Below, in pieces: positions 12,958-14,305 of a DNA stretch of 14,305 nt. The stretch spans positions 1 to 14,305 of the forward strand of contig CAZKLS010000073.1 in the NCBI GenBank assembly GCA_964553405.1. The letters run 5' to 3'. The notes under the pieces were generated by a model. The model was not told the origin of the DNA. It saw only the letters and a program-made list of their open reading frames with translations, and made no database searches. The stretch comes from DATIRA01 sp964553405 (lineage in GTDB: Bacteria > Pseudomonadota > Gammaproteobacteria > Steroidobacterales > Steroidobacteraceae). The first letter of the stretch is position 1. Each line of letters starts with the position of its first letter. The position numbers and the translations under genes are program-made.

Positions 12958-14305
12958 GTGGCCGGCAACGCATTCGACTACGACTGGCTGGTCGTCGGCT
13001 CGGGATTCGGTGGCAGCGTCTCCGCGTTGCGGCTCGCCGAGAAGGGTTACCGGGTCGGGGTCCTCGAGCAGGGCAAGCGTTACCGCGACGAGGACTATGC
13101 CGAGACCACCTGGCAGTTGCGCAAGTGGCTGTGGGCGCCCTCGTTCGGCCTGCGCGGCATCTTCCAGCTGACGCCGTTCAAGGACGTGTTCATCGCGAGC
13201 GGCGCCGCGGTCGGCGGCGGCAGCACCGTCTACGCCAACACGCTCTACCGGGCGAGCCCGGAGTTCTTCAGCAATCCCCAGTGGCGGGGCATCAAGGACT
13301 GGGCCGACGCACTGCGGCCGCACTACGACGAGGCCGAGCGGATGCTGGGCGTGCAGGAAGTGCCGCGCGAGAGCGACGGGCAGAAGCTGTTGCGCGAGGT
13401 GGGCCGCGAGTTCGGCGTCGAGCAGACGTTCAGGCGCACTCCGGTGGGTGTGTTCTTCGGCCACCCGGGCACGAAAGTGCCGGACCCGTACTTCGACGGC
13501 GAGGGTCCCGACCGCACCGGCTGCACGTTCTGCGGTGCCTGCATGGTCGGCTGCCGGGAAGGGGCGAAGAACACGCTGCTGAAGAATTACCTCTGGTTCG
13601 CCGAGAAGCGCGGCGCCGAGATCCTCCCGGAGCGCGAGGTCGTGGACATCCGGCCGCTCGGCGCGGAAGACGGCAGCGACGGCTACCGGGTGACCACACG
13701 GCATCCCGGCGCCTGGTTCCGCAAGCGGGAGAGGACCTTCACCACCCGCGGCATCGTCATGTCGGCCGGCGCGCTCGGTACCAACCGGCTGCTCGCGAAG
13801 TGCAAGCTGGGCGGATCGTTGCCGAGGATCAGCGAGCGGCTGGGTCAACTGGTGCGGACCAACAGCGAGTCCATCCTCGCGGTCACGCTGCCCGAGGGGC
13901 AGGCGCGGCCCTGGAATGACGTCGCGATCAGCTCGAGCATCCACCCGAAGCCCGATACGCACATCGAGTTCGTCACCTACGGCAAGCACGGCGACACGAT
14001 GGCGCTGCTGTACACGCTGCTGACCGGCAAGGGCAGCCGTCTGACCCGTCCATTGATGTGGCTCGGCAACATCGTCAGGCATCCGGTGACCTTCCTGAAG
14101 ACGCTCTGGCCGGTCGGATGGGCCCGTCGCACGGTGATCTTCCTGGTGATGCAGACGCTGGACAACGCGATCTCGTTCCGGGCGAAGCGTGGCCTGTTCG
14201 GCGGGGTCTCTCTCACCACGGAGCAGGACCCGGAGAAGCCCAACCCGACGTTCATCGAGGTCGGCAACCGGGCCGCCGAGTGGCTCGCCGCGCACACGGG
14301 CGGCT
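12958..14305 (+). CDS. GMC/cholesterol oxidase-like FAD oxidoreductase (3' truncated by window)
   Basis: The first 449 residues of a flavoenzyme that probably oxidises an alcohol. The start is GTG at 12958, one base after the sulfatase TGA, with AGGAG 10 nt upstream inside the sulfatase gene, so the two are translationally coupled. GSGFGG (14-19) and E37 (VLEQG) form the FAD-binding Rossmann motif; SGAAVGGGSTVYAN (81-94) is the second flavin contact; MSAGALGTNRLL is the GMC-type segment. Four cysteines, C189, C192, C195 and C199 (CTFCGACMVGC), form a CxxCxxCxxxC ferredoxin-like motif, also seen, as I recall, in Rv3409c/ChoD-type cholesterol oxidases. The closest family is cholesterol oxidase/GMC oxidoreductase; sterol as substrate is only one option. 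The end is missing. Confidence 0.88.
   Translation, partial: MAGNAFDYDWLVVGSGFGGSVSALRLAEKGYRVGVLEQGKRYRDEDYAETTWQLRKWLWAPSFGLRGIFQLTPFKDVFIASGAAVGGGSTVYANTLYRASPEFFSNPQWRGIKDWADALRPHYDEAERMLGVQEVPRESDGQKLLREVGREFGVEQTFRRTPVGVFFGHPGTKVPDPYFDGEGPDRTGCTFCGACMVGCREGAKNTLLKNYLWFAEKRGAEILPEREVVDIRPLGAEDGSDGYRVTTRHPGAWFRKRERTFTTRGIVMSAGALGTNRLLAKCKLGGSLPRISERLGQLVRTNSESILAVTLPEGQARPWNDVAISSSIHPKPDTHIEFVTYGKHGDTMALLYTLLTGKGSRLTRPLMWLGNIVRHPVTFLKTLWPVGWARRTVIFLVMQTLDNAISFRAKRGLFGGVSLTTEQDPEKPNPTFIEVGNRAAEWLAAHTGG

Noticed and set aside
10620..12968. Long open frames on both other phases across the alkyl sulfatase gene (minus 782 codons, plus 849 codons)
   Set aside because: Shadows of the sulfatase gene: no family motifs, biased Arg/Gly-rich composition, and they run across the supported gene boundaries.
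1..14305. CRISPR array, insertion sequence, prophage genes, rRNA
   Set aside because: No regularly spaced repeats, transposase or integrase motifs, phage structural proteins or rRNA sequences were found on either strand.

Overview
The window is high-GC DNA with dense, SD-led genes on both strands and a tRNA-Gly whose CCA end is encoded. It looks like the chromosome of a proteobacterium, most likely a gammaproteobacterium: the tRNA closely resembles E. coli glyU, and the gene families (AraC regulator with an arabinose-binding-like N-domain, DUF1254 secreted protein, SdsA-type alkyl sulfatase, cholesterol-oxidase-like GMC enzyme) are common in environmental lipid- and steroid-degrading members. 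The taxonomic call is an inference, not a match.

Left region (1-3325). An intact tRNA-Gly(CCC) lies on the minus strand at 3252-3325. Its 3' end is repeated, in the same orientation, at 165-210 (46 nt, one mismatch) and 341-370 (30 nt, exact). The 2.9 kb between the second repeat and the tRNA holds one divergent pair: a secreted DUF1254/DUF1214 protein (minus) and an AraC-family activator (plus). Direct repeats of a tRNA 3' end on one side of an intact tRNA are the usual mark of site-specific integration, so this pair looks like the cargo of a small tRNA-bounded island. No integrase is visible.

Middle region (3326-6300, minus strand). A promoter with good -10 and spacing precedes the tRNA. 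Upstream of it are three genes reading leftwards: YjbQ/UPF0047 protein, a class I SAM methyltransferase, and a thiamine-diphosphate enzyme of the acetolactate synthase/benzoylformate decarboxylase superfamily. Strong hairpins lie 3' of the ThDP gene and 3' of the DUF1254 gene; neither has a U-tract.

Right region (6433-14305, plus strand). Four genes run in one direction: an outer lipoprotein Ntn-hydrolase of the penicillin/acyl-homoserine-lactone acylase family with its catalytic residues in place, a biotin-dependent acyl-CoA carboxylase carboxyltransferase, an exported SdsA-type MBL-fold alkyl sulfatase with all seven metal ligands at SdsA1 spacing, and a GMC/cholesterol-oxidase-like flavoenzyme (cut by the window end) that starts one base after the sulfatase stop. 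The working hypothesis is a catabolic cluster: amide or sulfate ester bonds are cut outside the cytoplasm, the released alcohol is oxidised by the GMC enzyme, and a (branched?) acyl-CoA is carboxylated. The substrate cannot be told from sequence.
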